A stretch of DNA of 64,000 nt. It comes from Lineus longissimus (Eukaryota > Nemertea > Pilidiophora > Heteronemertea > Lineidae). Below are positions 10,608 to 20,762 of this stretch, one piece after another. Both the position numbers and the translations under genes were made by a program. The stretch is from positions 7,347,501 to 7,411,500 of the forward strand of contig NC_088325.1 of the NCBI RefSeq assembly GCF_910592395.1, written 5' to 3'. Below the pieces are notes generated by a model, which did no database searches, was not told where the DNA came from, and worked only from the letters and a program-made list of their open reading frames with translations. The stretch's first letter is position 1. Every line of letters begins with the position of its first letter.

Positions 10608-12400
10608 ATGGCTTTAAATTTTGATGCTAAGGGAAGAAGCCTGAGGGCCCGAAAGCCAACAGAGAAAGGTGCCGAATATTTGAAAGAGTTAAGGGCAGGA
10701 AACTTAAATAAGGTTTTAGAAAAGACTACCAAGGGTGTCTCGGGTATTAAAGATCTTCTTAAAGAAGGGGCCTCTCATTCCGTTATAGCAGAAGGGTACA
10801 AGAACTGGAGGGTGGACTATAAAGAATTTTTGAGTAGTTATGAGTCATACAATGAGGTATTACCACATGATTTGCAGCAGCAGGACAAAGCCACCTTTAA
10901 ACAATATGCAAAAGACCGATATAGTAATTTCAGAAAGGAAATGAGGTCATGGATAAAGAAACAAGACGTTAGTACAGACATAGACATGGTGATAGCGTTT
11001 CCCAGATTGGATTTTGGGGATCACTGGTGTCAAGAACTTCAGTAAGTTCCATCTCTGTTGCTCGGGCTCAAGAAGAGCATAAGATTATTGAGCTTTCAGC
11101 TAAAGCAGCCTGTCTGAAGAAACGTCTGGTCTTGGAACAGGCAAAGTTACGACTAGTGTTGGAGGAGGCACAGTTAAAGCTTCAGGAGGAAGAAATTGAA
11201 ATAGATATCTCCAATACCAAGGTGTTGACTCAGCTGGAGTCAGGGAGTTACCAGGCTTCCATGGCGGAAATCAAGTTGGCAGAGCTAGAGCCCAGGAACC
11301 AGCAGTGTGCCAGCCCTATCAAAGCTGATCAAGCTCCACTGAGAGATTCTGCAAAAACATTCGCTCCAAATCGAACACACACAGACGAAATTGACACACC
11401 ACATTCCCCTGAAAACTTTCACCACAATGGAACTACCTATTACTATCCTCCACCAGCTACCCAGACGGCATCTAATGATGTACTTGTAACAATGATACAG
11501 GAGATGAAAAAGCCACAGTCAGACATCAAGAGATTCTCAGGAGACCCTCTGGAATACAGACGTTTTCTGAGACAATTTAATTCCCGCATTGTGGCCAACA
11601 CTATCGATAGCGAAGAAAGGATAAATTACCTTGAACAGTACACGAGTGGCGAAGCTAATCGGATTGTCATAGGCAAAACATGTATTGATGCTAACAACAG
11701 TTACCCAGGTGCCCTCAGGGAGTTAGAAGAACGCTCTGGTGACCCAGCACATGGGTACATAGCACATGCCTACATAAAGAAGGCCCTAGAATGGCCAATG
11801 GTCAAGGCTGACGATGCCAGAGGTCTAGATGAATTTTTCAATATTTTTAGCAGAATGTGAGAATGCCGTTCAAGTTGATGGATCAATCAAAATTTTGGAA
11901 TATCCAGACAACCTCACAAAGCTGGTGCGCAAGCTCCCATACTATCTTCACGACAGATGGAGAAACATAGTCGGCACAATTAAAGAAAGGAAAGGTATCG
12001 TGAGGTTCGAGAACCTAGTCCCCCTTGTTAAGAAGGAAGCCAAGAAGTCCATCGACCCGGTCTGGGGCAGTGCAGCACTTGCAAAGGAAGACGGAAAGAA
12101 TAAAGAAGCTCCCAAAGGTGGGAAGCCAGCGCCAGTCCAGGGAAGGTTCCGAGCCAAGGGAGCCTTTGCCACAACAACTCCAACAACTCCGATAACGAAG
12201 AAACAATGTCTTCACTGCGCAAACCCACAACACAGCATTGATCGATGTGACGCCATTGCTGCTTTACCCACGTGCAAAAGAGTCGAGATCGTGAAGGCAA
12301 AGCGAGTATGTTTTGGATGCCTAAAATTAGGTCACAGGAGTTAGGAGTGCAGAACGTGGCTAACGTGTAGCCATTGTCAGAAGCGCCATCCAACGGTCTT
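10608..12400 (+). pseudogene. BEL/Pao gag region (broken)
   Basis: The first ATG after the LTR in the gag frame is at 10608; the frame is open slightly upstream. The N-terminal part has the basic 'RSLRARKPTEKG' typical of BEL Gag. It shifts frame near 11035 into a serine/charge-rich coiled coil ('KAACLKKRLVLEQAKLRLVL'). The DUF1759 capsid-like domain follows ('FSGDPLEYRRFLRQFNS', about 11530-11860), with another frameshift at about 11850. Two zinc knuckles close the region: CLHC...H...C at about 12207 and CFGCLKLGH at about 12310. In the second, a TAG stop (12342-12344) falls inside the CCHC spacing just before its last cysteine. Gag packages element RNA; this copy cannot make it. Confidence 0.9.
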
Positions 12401-12429
12401 GCACATGGACAGAGAACGTCCATACCAGA

Positions 12430-13340
12430 CATTCACCAAAACAGAAGAAAGGAAGATAGAAACTTTGCAGCAACAGAAAGTGATCCAGAAGTTACCATGG
12501 CTATTATACCAGTCAAGGTCAAGCTCAAGAGTTGCTACAGAACTATAGACACATACGCCTTCCTAGATCTCGGCAGTACCGTCAACTTTTGTTCAGATGA
12601 GTTAATGAGGAAACTGGGGGCCAGTGCAGGGCCGTATTTAACTTTTTTGTCCAGGGAGGGCAGTGGGATAGATCGTCGAATGCGATCTGCATGCGCCGCA
12701 GGCGCATCCGAACGGGGGGTCTGGTGGCCCCCCCCCCAGAAAAATGTGAAAATAAAAGGTCTGAAATGGCATTTTCCTGGCATTTGGAAGTGTGAATCAA
12801 TAGTATTTTTACTCTAAAAAAGGACCACTTTTATGAAGTATTTTACAAAAATACCACATTTGGACAGAAAATGTTAATTTTTCATAGTTTTTCATAGCTA
12901 GTCTTTACCTAATGTTGCATCATTGTGTATAACCATAGAAGACTAGGGTCAGGGCACTCGACTGGTCAGATTATTAGGGTTGCACCTGAGTTGATAACAT
13001 CTGCTGTCCATATGCTGCTATTATGCTGGTAAAGCTATGGCTAAGATTAGTTTGTCTTTTTATTACTGTCTGAAAAAATTTTTTTCAACATTTATTGCAC
13101 AGGGGGGGCAGCTGCCCCCCCCCCCTGCCCCCCCCCTCTAAATACGGCCCTGCAGTGGGAGGAGGACAAGGATTAGTCTAGATACAGAGCATACAATGCA
13201 GACGTATGTTTTCAAAGACCTGGAGGTTTGTGACATCGAAGGCGATAACTCTGTGGATATTTCTTAATTGTACATGAAGGACAGCATCCCAGTGTCGTCC
13301 CATCATATCCCAAAGAAGGAGGACATAATCAAGTGGCCCC
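12430..13340 (+). pseudogene. BEL/Pao aspartic protease region, split by insertion
   Basis: 'AFLDLGSTVNFC' at about 12555-12590 is the active-site loop, with aspartate and glycine kept and the usual polar residue between them replaced by leucine. Shortly after (12626) a 526-bp element intervenes; the coding sense resumes at 13158 and leads to the conserved linker ('IKWPHLNEV'). An in-frame stop lies near 13266 ('taattg'). Ignoring the insert and one 5-bp duplication leaves the frame continuous across the junction, so the protease was still in frame when the insertion happened. Confidence 0.85.
12627..13152. mobile_element. 526-bp non-autonomous TIR element (CAGGGCCGTATTTA)
   Basis: The left end CAGGGCCGTATTTA is the exact reverse complement of the right end TAAATACGGCCCTG. 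The direct repeat CAGTG flanks it at 12622-12626 and 13153-13157. Near the right end are runs of G and C ('gggggggcagctgccccccc'). The terminal sequence resembles hAT-type ends, but hAT elements usually make 8-bp duplications and only 5 bp match here, so the superfamily stays open. There is no ORF of its own. Confidence 0.85.
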
Positions 13341-14600
13341 ATTTGAATGAGGTAAATCGTCCAGTTATCACAAGCGAGGTCGGCCTCCATATAGGAAACG
13401 GAGTTCCGGATGCCTATTCACCTCTGAAGTCCCTCACATGTCCACCAGGAAGTCCTCATGCCGTTAAGACACGACTCGGTTGGGTTACCTGGAATGTAGT
13501 TCGCAGCAGTAGTAACTGCAACAGACCAGATATCAGCCATCCAGTAAACCACGTTGAAGTCACAGCAGTCGAAGAGCTGGAAAGGCTAGACAGACTAGTG
13601 AGAAGCTCCATCAATCTAGATTTTCCTGAGAAGGGAATAGAAGAAACTGAGTTTTCTCAGGAGGACAAGCAGTTTATGAAGTTGATGGAAGAATCCATTC
13701 ATGTTAAAGATGGTCACTATGAAATGAAGTTACCCTTTCGAAGAGAAGATGTCCGACTACCAAACAACTACACCCGAGGCCATGAAGCGTCTTTCCAGCC
13801 TCAAAAACAAGATGAACCGGAATTCCAGGTTCCACCGAGGTTACAGAGATTTTATGCATGAGATTATCAACAAGGGATATGCCGAAGAAGTCCCAGCAAA
13901 TGAATTAAATCCAGATGACGGTATAAAGTGTGGTACATCCCCCACCATGGGGTGTACCACCCAAGGAAGCCTGAAAAGATACGAGTAGTCTTTGATTGCT
14001 CAGCAAAGTATGCTGGAGTATCTATTAATGATGTACTACTACAGGGCCCCAACCTTACGAACAACCTGGTTGGTGTTCTTCTAAGATTCCGTCGTCATCC
14101 AGTTGCCCTCCTAGCTGACATCGAGAAGATTTTCTACCAGGTTCATGTAGCTGAAGAAGATAGGAACTACTTGAGATTGGTATGGTGGCCTGATGAGAGC
14201 TTAGAAGCAAAACCGAAGGTATACCGCATGAAGGTTCACTTGTTTGGAGCAGTGTCGTCCCCAAGCTGCTCCAATCTGGCTCTACAAAGCACAGCAAAGG
14301 ACCACAAAGAAGCCTACCAGAGGGAGACGATCAATGCCATGCTGATAAGCTTCTATGTTGATGATTGTCTCGAGTCCATTGAATCTGAAGCAAAAGCAGT
14401 GGCACTCATCAAAGAGCTAAGAAAAATCTGCCAAGAAGGGGGTTTCAAGCTGACAAAGTGGCTCAGCAACAGACGAAGCATTTTGGATTCCGTGCCGACA
14501 GAGGAAAGAAGCAAGGGTGCCAAGAATTTAAACTTAGATGAAGACGACTTGTCACCTGGCAAGTTGAGACAGATTCCTTCAGGTTCCAGATAAATATCCA
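13341..14600 (+). pseudogene. BEL/Pao reverse transcriptase
   Basis: The BEL-type linker ('GWVTWNVV', about 13480) leads to RT. A frameshift near 13855 separates the N-terminal fingers from '[19 protein letters not shown]' (about 13976). '[13 protein letters not shown]' holds the first catalytic aspartate, 'FGAVSSPSC' follows, and the active-site box FYVDDCLES lies at about 14350. The protein stops at 14591-14593 where the family continues. Catalytic residues are intact, but the frames are broken on both sides. It would copy element RNA into DNA inside particles. Confidence 0.93.
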
Positions 14601-15460
14601 AGATCGCCAAGCAAATAGAAGAGGAATTCTCTCAATCAATAAGCTCAGTCTATGAACCCCTTGGTCTTGCAGCTCCATTCATCCTACCAGCACAGATCCT
14701 GCTACAGAGTCTTTGTCATAAGGGCCTCGATTGGGACCACGAAATATCCGGAGCAGACCTTCAGAAATGGCAAATATGGTTACAGAACCTACCAAAATTG
14801 GAGAACCACGTCGTACAAAGGTGTCTGAAGCCACTGGACTTTGGAGATGTGAGCTCAAGCCAGCTCCATCATTTCGCAGATGCCAGCGAAGTTGGGTATG
14901 GTAACGCCTCCTACATCAGGCTAGAAAATACCAGGGGAAACGTCCATTGTGCTCTTCTGTCAGGCAAGGCAAGAGTAGCCCCACTAAGGAAAAACACCAT
15001 CCCTAGATTAGAACTGGCTGCTGCTGTCACCACCGTAAGGATGAACCACCTCATCGTGAAAGAGCTCGATTATCCAGTTGACGCCACATACTTCTGGACG
15101 GACAGCACTGCAGTGTTACGCTATATAAGGAACAAGACAAGTCGCTTCAAGACATTTGTGGCAAACAGAATTGCTGTTATCAACGAGGGATCAACACTTG
15201 AACAGTGGTACCATGTTCCCACTAGTGAAAATCCAGCGGATGATGCCTCAAGAGGCCTTCCAGTCAACCAGTTCTTTTGAGAATGTTAGATGGACGGGTG
15301 GACCAGATTTCTTGCTGAAGCCCCCAGACGAGTGGCCTAAGTTCAGTTTTGATGCAGCTTCAACCACAGAGGAGGATCCTGAAATACGGAAAGAGTCTAA
15401 ATCTGCAGTCAATGCAACTATCGTCGATAGTACACCATTGGCTAGTCTAGAGTCTCCAGA
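14601..15460 (+). pseudogene. BEL/Pao RNase H and connection
   Basis: After a frame break the thumb/connection sequence is readable ('YEPLGLAAPFILPAQ', about 14650). RNase H comes next: HHFADAS (aspartate 1, about 14866), 'PRLELAAA' (glutamate) and FWTDSTAVL (aspartate 2, about 15090). It ends 'NPADDASRG', a hallmark at the RNase H to integrase passage. Another frameshift at about 15280 moves coding into the next frame ('WTGGPDFLLKPPDEWP'). Confidence 0.92.
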
Positions 15461-15469
15461 TGGCTAGTA

Positions 15470-16915
15470 ATCAAAGGAGCTGTCGCCCGAATGCTGAAGT
15501 GGAAAACAACACAGACGGAAGAGGATAGGCAAGCTAATCCCATTGTAAATGACCTTGAAGAAGCCGAAAGGAAAATCATACAACATGAACAGAAGAGCTT
15601 CCTCTTGGATGAGATCAACGCCATTGAAAAGGGTATAGAGCTCCGACGGTCCAGCCCCATTCAAAATCTAGACCCGATAATGGAAGATGGAATTCTTCGG
15701 GTTGGGGACCAACTGAGTTGAGCACCAGCCTTGTCATTTCAACAGAAACATCCGATACTGATTTCAAAGCAGTCCCTAATTGCCATCAGGATAATTGAGA
15801 GGATTCACAGAGATGTTGGTCACCTGGGTAGAGGTGCGGTCCTTACGAACCTAAGAGAGAGGTATTGGATACTGGGAGCCATCAGCCTTATAAAGCAGTT
15901 CATCGCCAAATACCTCATATGCCATCGCTACAGGGCCAAAGCTTTGGAACAGAAAATGGCAAACCTACCAATAGACCGGGTGATCCGAGAGGAACCACCA
16001 TTCACAAGAATTGGGATGGATTATTTTGTCCCCTTTGAGGTGAAGGGAGACCGAAGCGTTTACAAGAGGTATGGAGTTGTATTCACCTGCTTTGCCATCA
16101 GAGCAGTCCACATAGAATTAGCTCATACGCTCGACACCAGTTCCTGTATTCAGGCAATAAGGAGATTTATGGCTAGAAGGAGAGCTCCTAAGGTCATTCG
16201 CTCAGATAATGGCACTAACTTGGTTGGAGCCAAGAGAGCTGCAAGATTCCATCAAGCGCTGGAACAATGATCGCATAGCCACCTGGCTGCTCCAGAAAGG
16301 CGTAACCTGGTAGTTCAATCTGCCAGCTGCCTCTCACTTCGGTGGTGCATGGGAGAGGCAAATACGGACGATCAGGAAAATCCTGTTCTCACTCCTCCAA
16401 GAACAAATCATCAAAGTCGATGATGAGGGTCTCGTGACATTATTCTGCAAAGTTGAGAACATCATCAACAGCAGACCGCTAACACAGACTTCAGAAAACC
16501 CAAGCGATCTAAGACCATTGACACCAAACACGCTACTGACAATGAGGTGTGGGGCCAACCTACCGCCAGGCCTCGTTGATAGGAAGGATTGCTATGCTAA
16601 GAGATGCTGGCAACAAATGCAGCTTCCGGCAGACGCATTTTGAAAGCGCTGGTATTCAGGGTACCTACCAACCCAACAAGAGAGACATAAGTGGAGGAGA
16701 ACATCCAGAAATGTAGAGCCTGGAGATGACGTGCTCGTAATTGAGAATTCGACACCTAGGAATTCATGGTTGCTCGCAAAGGTCTAATCAGTCAAAATCG
16801 ACGGCAGTGGTCACGTGCGATCAGCCAGCATACGCACATCCCACTCTCTCTTGGACAGGCCTATTGCCAAGCTATGTTTTCTAGTAGAATGTAACAAGGG
16901 AGAAGATGAGCTTTA
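15470..16915 (+). pseudogene. BEL/Pao integrase with DUF5641-like C-terminus
   Basis: A linker comes first (15490-15720, stop at 15719). The zinc-binding region follows ('IHRDVGHLGR' with its histidines). In the expected CxxC the first cysteine is replaced by tyrosine (KYLICHRYRA). The DDE core shows 'IGMDYF' (D), 'RSDNGTN' (D) and, after a frameshift at about 16268, 'SHFGGAWERQ' (E). 'INSRPLT' and 'LTPN' follow, and a final 'GDDVLVIEN' segment up to about 16900. Multiple frame breaks show it is inactive. Confidence 0.9.
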
Positions 16916-17430
16916 AATTGCCGAAGAAGACTCAAGAAGGGCAACAGGGTAGGCTAGCTTCACCGCCGTCTGCCAAAGGAGCACATGTGAGGCAACTCCT
17001 TCCCTCTGTAGCCTACGGGTTCCCTTGAGCAAGGTTTAGTACCCGTTAAGCTCCCCAGCATCTGGGTTACAATGTCTCAAGTCTCATCCCTCTGAGAAGC
17101 CAGCACTGGTACCTATGGTAGATGGACAACATGTTAGATGACCAAGCCACAAATGGAGGTCCACGATAAATATAGACGTCGATAAGTTGTCCAGCAAAAA
17201 ACTCTTATCCGTTTGCATCACGTAAAAGGGACTCACCAGGAGAAAATGCTCTCGAGAGACAATTTGATGATTATTGACATTTTGATTAGTTAAAGGAAAC
17301 CCTAGGACTCATTTAGTATTGTGAGCTTGTAGTAGTGGTCAGGTGTTTATTAACCATTTAGATTAGGCCTTTAGATAAATGTAATTGGATAGTAATGGTT
17401 TCCAAGCCACTACTTCGCAATTAAGGGGCT
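16916..17430. other. BEL/Pao 3' untranslated region
   Basis: This is internal element sequence between the integrase end and the 3' LTR. No ORF was recognised. A short purine stretch 'aattaagggg' at 17419-17428, directly before the LTR match, is a candidate polypurine tract. Confidence 0.6.
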
Positions 17431-17767
17431 ACTCTACTCTTAGTTTTATTTACAAACATTTTCATATGCACCCGCATCACTGTCTTTAGGTCAAGTCTAT
17501 CTTTAGAATCAAGGTGAGACACAGGTCGTTGGTCCCATAAGAGTCTGCGTCAAGCATCAAAGAGCATCCGACCCCGTACCTTGTGTCGATTTCAACTGAG
17601 AAAGGGTGATAAAGCTTGTAGTAAATAATGTTAAGTGCCAGGCCATAAAGATGAAATAGGACTGCTTAAATTTGTAGTTTGCAGTCCATCTGAATTAACC
17701 TAAATGGGAAAATAATAAAGAAACATTACATGAAAGAATGGTTGTTCAGCATTTTCGAGTCAGCACA
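17424..17767 (+). repeat. 3' LTR of BEL/Pao
   Basis: Bases 17431-17767 match the two 5' LTR blocks at about 95 % by eye. The last bases TCAGCACA are followed by the target duplication TGCTG. The first about 14 bases of the LTR (TGTTACAGCC in the 5' copy) are not preserved here. The divergence between the copies (a few percent plus indels) points to an old insertion. Confidence 0.9.
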
Positions 17768-17772
17768 TGCTG
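17768..17772. repeat. Target-site duplication of BEL/Pao, right (TGCTG)
   Basis: It is identical to 8827-8831 and lies directly after the terminal CA of the 3' LTR. Beyond it, Penelope-like coding sequence on the minus strand resumes. Confidence 0.93.
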
Positions 17773-19240
17773 TGTAGTACAGCTGTGGGCGGCCCTTATT
17801 TGGCTCGGATTAGGTTGTTCCGGAGATTTTTAGGTCTTCTGAAGCCATGTATGATGGATGTCTCATACAAGTGGAGAGTAGTTTTATGTATTGCTAGAAT
17901 GTCCTTGTTGTCTTTTATGATGGCTGCTGGTTGTATTAAAGCTGGGTTGTAGGTTGTGACAAAGTAGAAAGGAGCTTTCTCTTTCTCCTGGGTCCCTGGT
18001 AGGTTAGGGTCTGGGTTGAGAAGAGACTGGTAGTCTTTCCTGACGGCCATTATGTTGATGGCCGCTCTGAAAGGCTTGGTGTAGCCTCAGCGTACAAAGT
18101 GGTGTGCGATAATGAGCGCATGTTTCTCTAAGTCTTCTAGGTTGGAACAAATTCTGCGAATTCTAAGAAATTGTCTGTACGGTATTCTTTCAAGCATGAC
18201 TGGATGTGTGCTGAAGAGTATAGAAGATAGTTGTGTGCAACCGTCGGTTTGGTATACAGGTCTGTGTATATCTGTCCGTGGGCTGTGACATGGACCCATG
18301 TGTCCAGGAATGTGACACTGGTCTCCAAGATATCGGCAGTAAGTTTGATAGTGGGGTGTTGCGAGTTGAGATACGTCACAAAGTTGTCCACTTCCTCTCT
18401 CATGTTTGAGAAAAGGGCGAAGATGTTGTCTATGAACCTTCCCAGATTGGGATGTTGTTGTAGAGAGATGTAACATCCAGTGTGAACGAAAGTGTACCGG
18501 CTGGGATCTGTCCCATGGCAGAGATTGTTTGTAGAAAATGGGTTGTCCTTGATGTAGGATCTGGTTGTTTTAACCATTGGTTGTACAAAATGGTCGGCTA
18601 ACTGAGAAATACGTTCTGTCGGGCAGTCGTTGGCTGAAAGGATGGGCCTGCCTGGTGGTGGTAGTGTCCCTTTATGAATTTTGGGCAGCAAGTAGAACTC
18701 TGGCGCTTTGGTTTCCACAGGGGCTAGTTAATCAAACATTTTTTGTGTGATTTCCCCTTTGCAGCATATCTGTGAGGAAGGATGTGACACTGTCTGCATG
18801 AGTTTTGGTGAGATTCTCTGTCGTCGGACGGTAGTGTGTCCGGTTTGATAATTGGCTTTAACCTCCAGAATGTAGTCATTCCTGTTCACAACAACTGCAG
18901 AGCCTTTGTCTGCAGGCTTGATAACAATCTGGGGCATCGCCATCAGTTGGACCAATGCTTCCCTTTCAGCGACCGTTAAGTTCTTGTGAAAGGGCGAATG
19001 AAGAGGAATCCGGTCAAAGTGATATTCATTGGTCCTCATGCAGGCCTCTAACTCCGGGGGACCTAGGGGGTTCCATTTGGAAGGTAGTTTGAACTTGCGT
19101 TCCAGAGTGTTACCATCCCTGGCAAGGGCTTGGTCTGAGTCAGGGTCATTTTCGTCGAAAAAGGCCCTGCATCGGAGACTGACATGAAGTCTTCGAAGAG
19201 TTCTCCAGAAGTTTGTTCTGGGCTGAGGTTAGTGAAATGT
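17773..19240 (-). pseudogene. Penelope-like element, reverse transcriptase half
   Basis: The minus strand reads through the PLE N-terminal region ('NLTVAEREALVQL', 'IVIKPADKGSAVVV'). RT follows: 'FYLLPKIHKGTLPPPGRPI', 'SYIKDN', then the active-site line 'GRFIDNIFALF'. The usual YxDD is FIDN here, so the second catalytic aspartate is asparagine. 'VTFLDTWV' and 'RRPKNLRNNLIRAK' (about 17800) end the RT part. There is a TAA stop at 18728-18730 and a frameshift at about 18200, and no clear initiator was seen. Coding continues across the BEL insertion into the GIY-YIG half at 8355-8831. Confidence 0.93.
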
Positions 19241-19254
19241 CGAACCAGCAAGGC

Positions 19255-19660
19255 CTGCCCTAGAAGACATCACAATGATTATCCTTGAGTTCATGCACAT
19301 CCACCCTGATGGCGCCCAAGCCAAGGATACCAGACTCTCAAGAGAGTCCTCTTGGATCCATCGTCTGTGCACCATGTTACCTTTAGGACTCAATATTAAG
19401 GACAACTCGGCCTGGTACCACACTCATACCCATTTAGCGTCGCTATCATTTAATTTTCCATATGAGCCCTGGCCACCACCACTCTCGCATCAGCACACCA
19501 GCCGATGTTGCCGCTGTATAGAAGTATTGTTCATCATGCAGCACCAAGCAGGGGTATTGTCCAGAACCCCAGTCCTCAACACAACTGTATGCCACACTCA
19601 AACCTGAAATAAATAAATCACAATATCATTTCAGCCAAAAGCTCAACAGGGCCAACCCTA
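19255..19660 (+). pseudogene. Inverted Penelope-like nuclease tail
   Basis: The plus strand encodes the PLE C-terminal tail ('LEDITMIILEFMHIHPDG', 'WIHRLCTMLPLGLNIKDN') in the orientation opposite to the RT half that ends 15 bases away. It matches the reverse complement of about 8355-8550 closely. The frame stays open to 19605, followed by an 'aaataaataaat' A-rich end. Inverted partial copies at 5' ends are a known habit of PLE insertions. Confidence 0.85.
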
Positions 19661-20176
19661 CTCCGTCCGGTCTCATCAACAGAGCACAGCCACACCATTA
19701 GGGTGGGGACCTCAAGACGTCAGGACACACCAATGATACTTTTTCGGATCTGACACAACGTCAGGCACAACGGTCTTACCCTTTGGACAAGCAGCAACAA
19801 AAACCTGTTCTCATACATCTCTCCATTGATACAACTGCATGAATTGGTCCCCATCAGGCCTCTCTGCAGAATTTTCCCTTCGCAGGTCCCTGGGGGTTCC
19901 CCAACCTAAATAGATTCTGGACTAAAATAGAATCTGCCCTTATCAATGGGCTGAATATACTGTTCAATACATATACTGTAGAACTTGCAATAAGCGAGCG
20001 CTGTGGGAAATCAGAATAGGCCTAGATGTATGTTGTCAAGGCGAATGATCCTATTTGAAAGGGCTTTAGTGTTGAGGCAACAACAGTCATCCTCCAATGA
20101 AATTGATAACTGGACCTAGTCACCCACAGGCTTGAATGTTAGATAAGAGAGTCATGCCCCATTGTTGCCAAGACCA
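19661..20176. other. No recognised feature
   Basis: Nothing coding or repetitive was recognised between the Penelope-like tail and the next foldback element. Confidence 0.4.
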
Positions 20177-20762
20177 TAGTTGCGGTTCCACTACAGCCAA
20201 GTGCAGACTACATCCGAATTAGTTGTGCTTCCATTACAGCCAATCCGAACTACACAAGTCCGGATCTCACTAAGAGCGGTCTTATTAAGTTCGGATAGGA
20301 CAAGCGGATTTATAGCCGAACCTAGAATAAACCCGGATCTAAAGCAGAAATTACCTGTAATGGAACCGCATTAGTCCGGATTATGATCAAGTTACTAAGT
20401 ACGGCTACAGGTGGCGTGTCAATGCGAACGTATTGCGCATGAGCGGAAGTGTTGGTTCTGTCAAAACAAACACGCGGGATTTCTGTCAATTCTGATTCGT
20501 TCTTATTTCATAATTCTATTCTTGATTTAAGTAAATTCTAGTGCTTTATCGTAACTATGGCTCGCTGTTCATGGACAGAGGTGGAAACCCTCGCTATTCT
20601 TAGCCTAACGCGCATAGCGTGGCGCCGCCTGTTGCCGTACTTGTTAACTTACCAATCCTGTAGTCGAATTGCACCACCTTCGTTAGTCCGGACTAAGCGA
20701 AGTTCGGACCTCATGCGGATCCGATAGAAACGAATCAAAACCCTGTAGTGGAACCACAACTA
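20177..20762. mobile_element. Harbinger-type MITE with an inner inverted pair
   Basis: The outer ends TAGTTGCGGTTCCACTACAG (20177-20196) and the reverse complement of 20743-20762 differ by one base. A second inverted pair lies inside (about 20218-20240 and 20350-20372), and the word 'tccgga(c/t)' recurs throughout. An ATG at 20557 opens a short frame MARCSWTEVETLAIL. Its spacing of W, E and T resembles the first helix of Myb/SANT-like proteins that accompany PIF/Harbinger transposases. The element therefore looks like an internally deleted Harbinger relative. TA flanks both ends just inside the listed borders. Confidence 0.75.

Larger units (their letters stand above)
8832..17767 (+). mobile_element. 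BEL/Pao LTR retrotransposon, full length, decayed
   Basis: The 8.94-kb element has LTRs at 8832-10560 (interrupted) and about 17424-17767, and a 5-bp duplication TGCTG at both borders. Internal domains in order are gag with a coiled coil, DUF1759 and two CCHC knuckles (10608-12400), aspartic protease (about 12480-13340), RT with YVDD (13700-14600), RNase H (14800-15280), and a zinc-binding integrase with a DUF5641-like C-terminus (15730-16900). At least six frameshifts or stops make it non-functional. It inserted into a Penelope-like element and later received a 526-bp DNA element in the protease region. Family assignment rests on the DUF1759 region and the BEL-type protease-RT linker ('WPHLNEV'). 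Confidence 0.95.
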
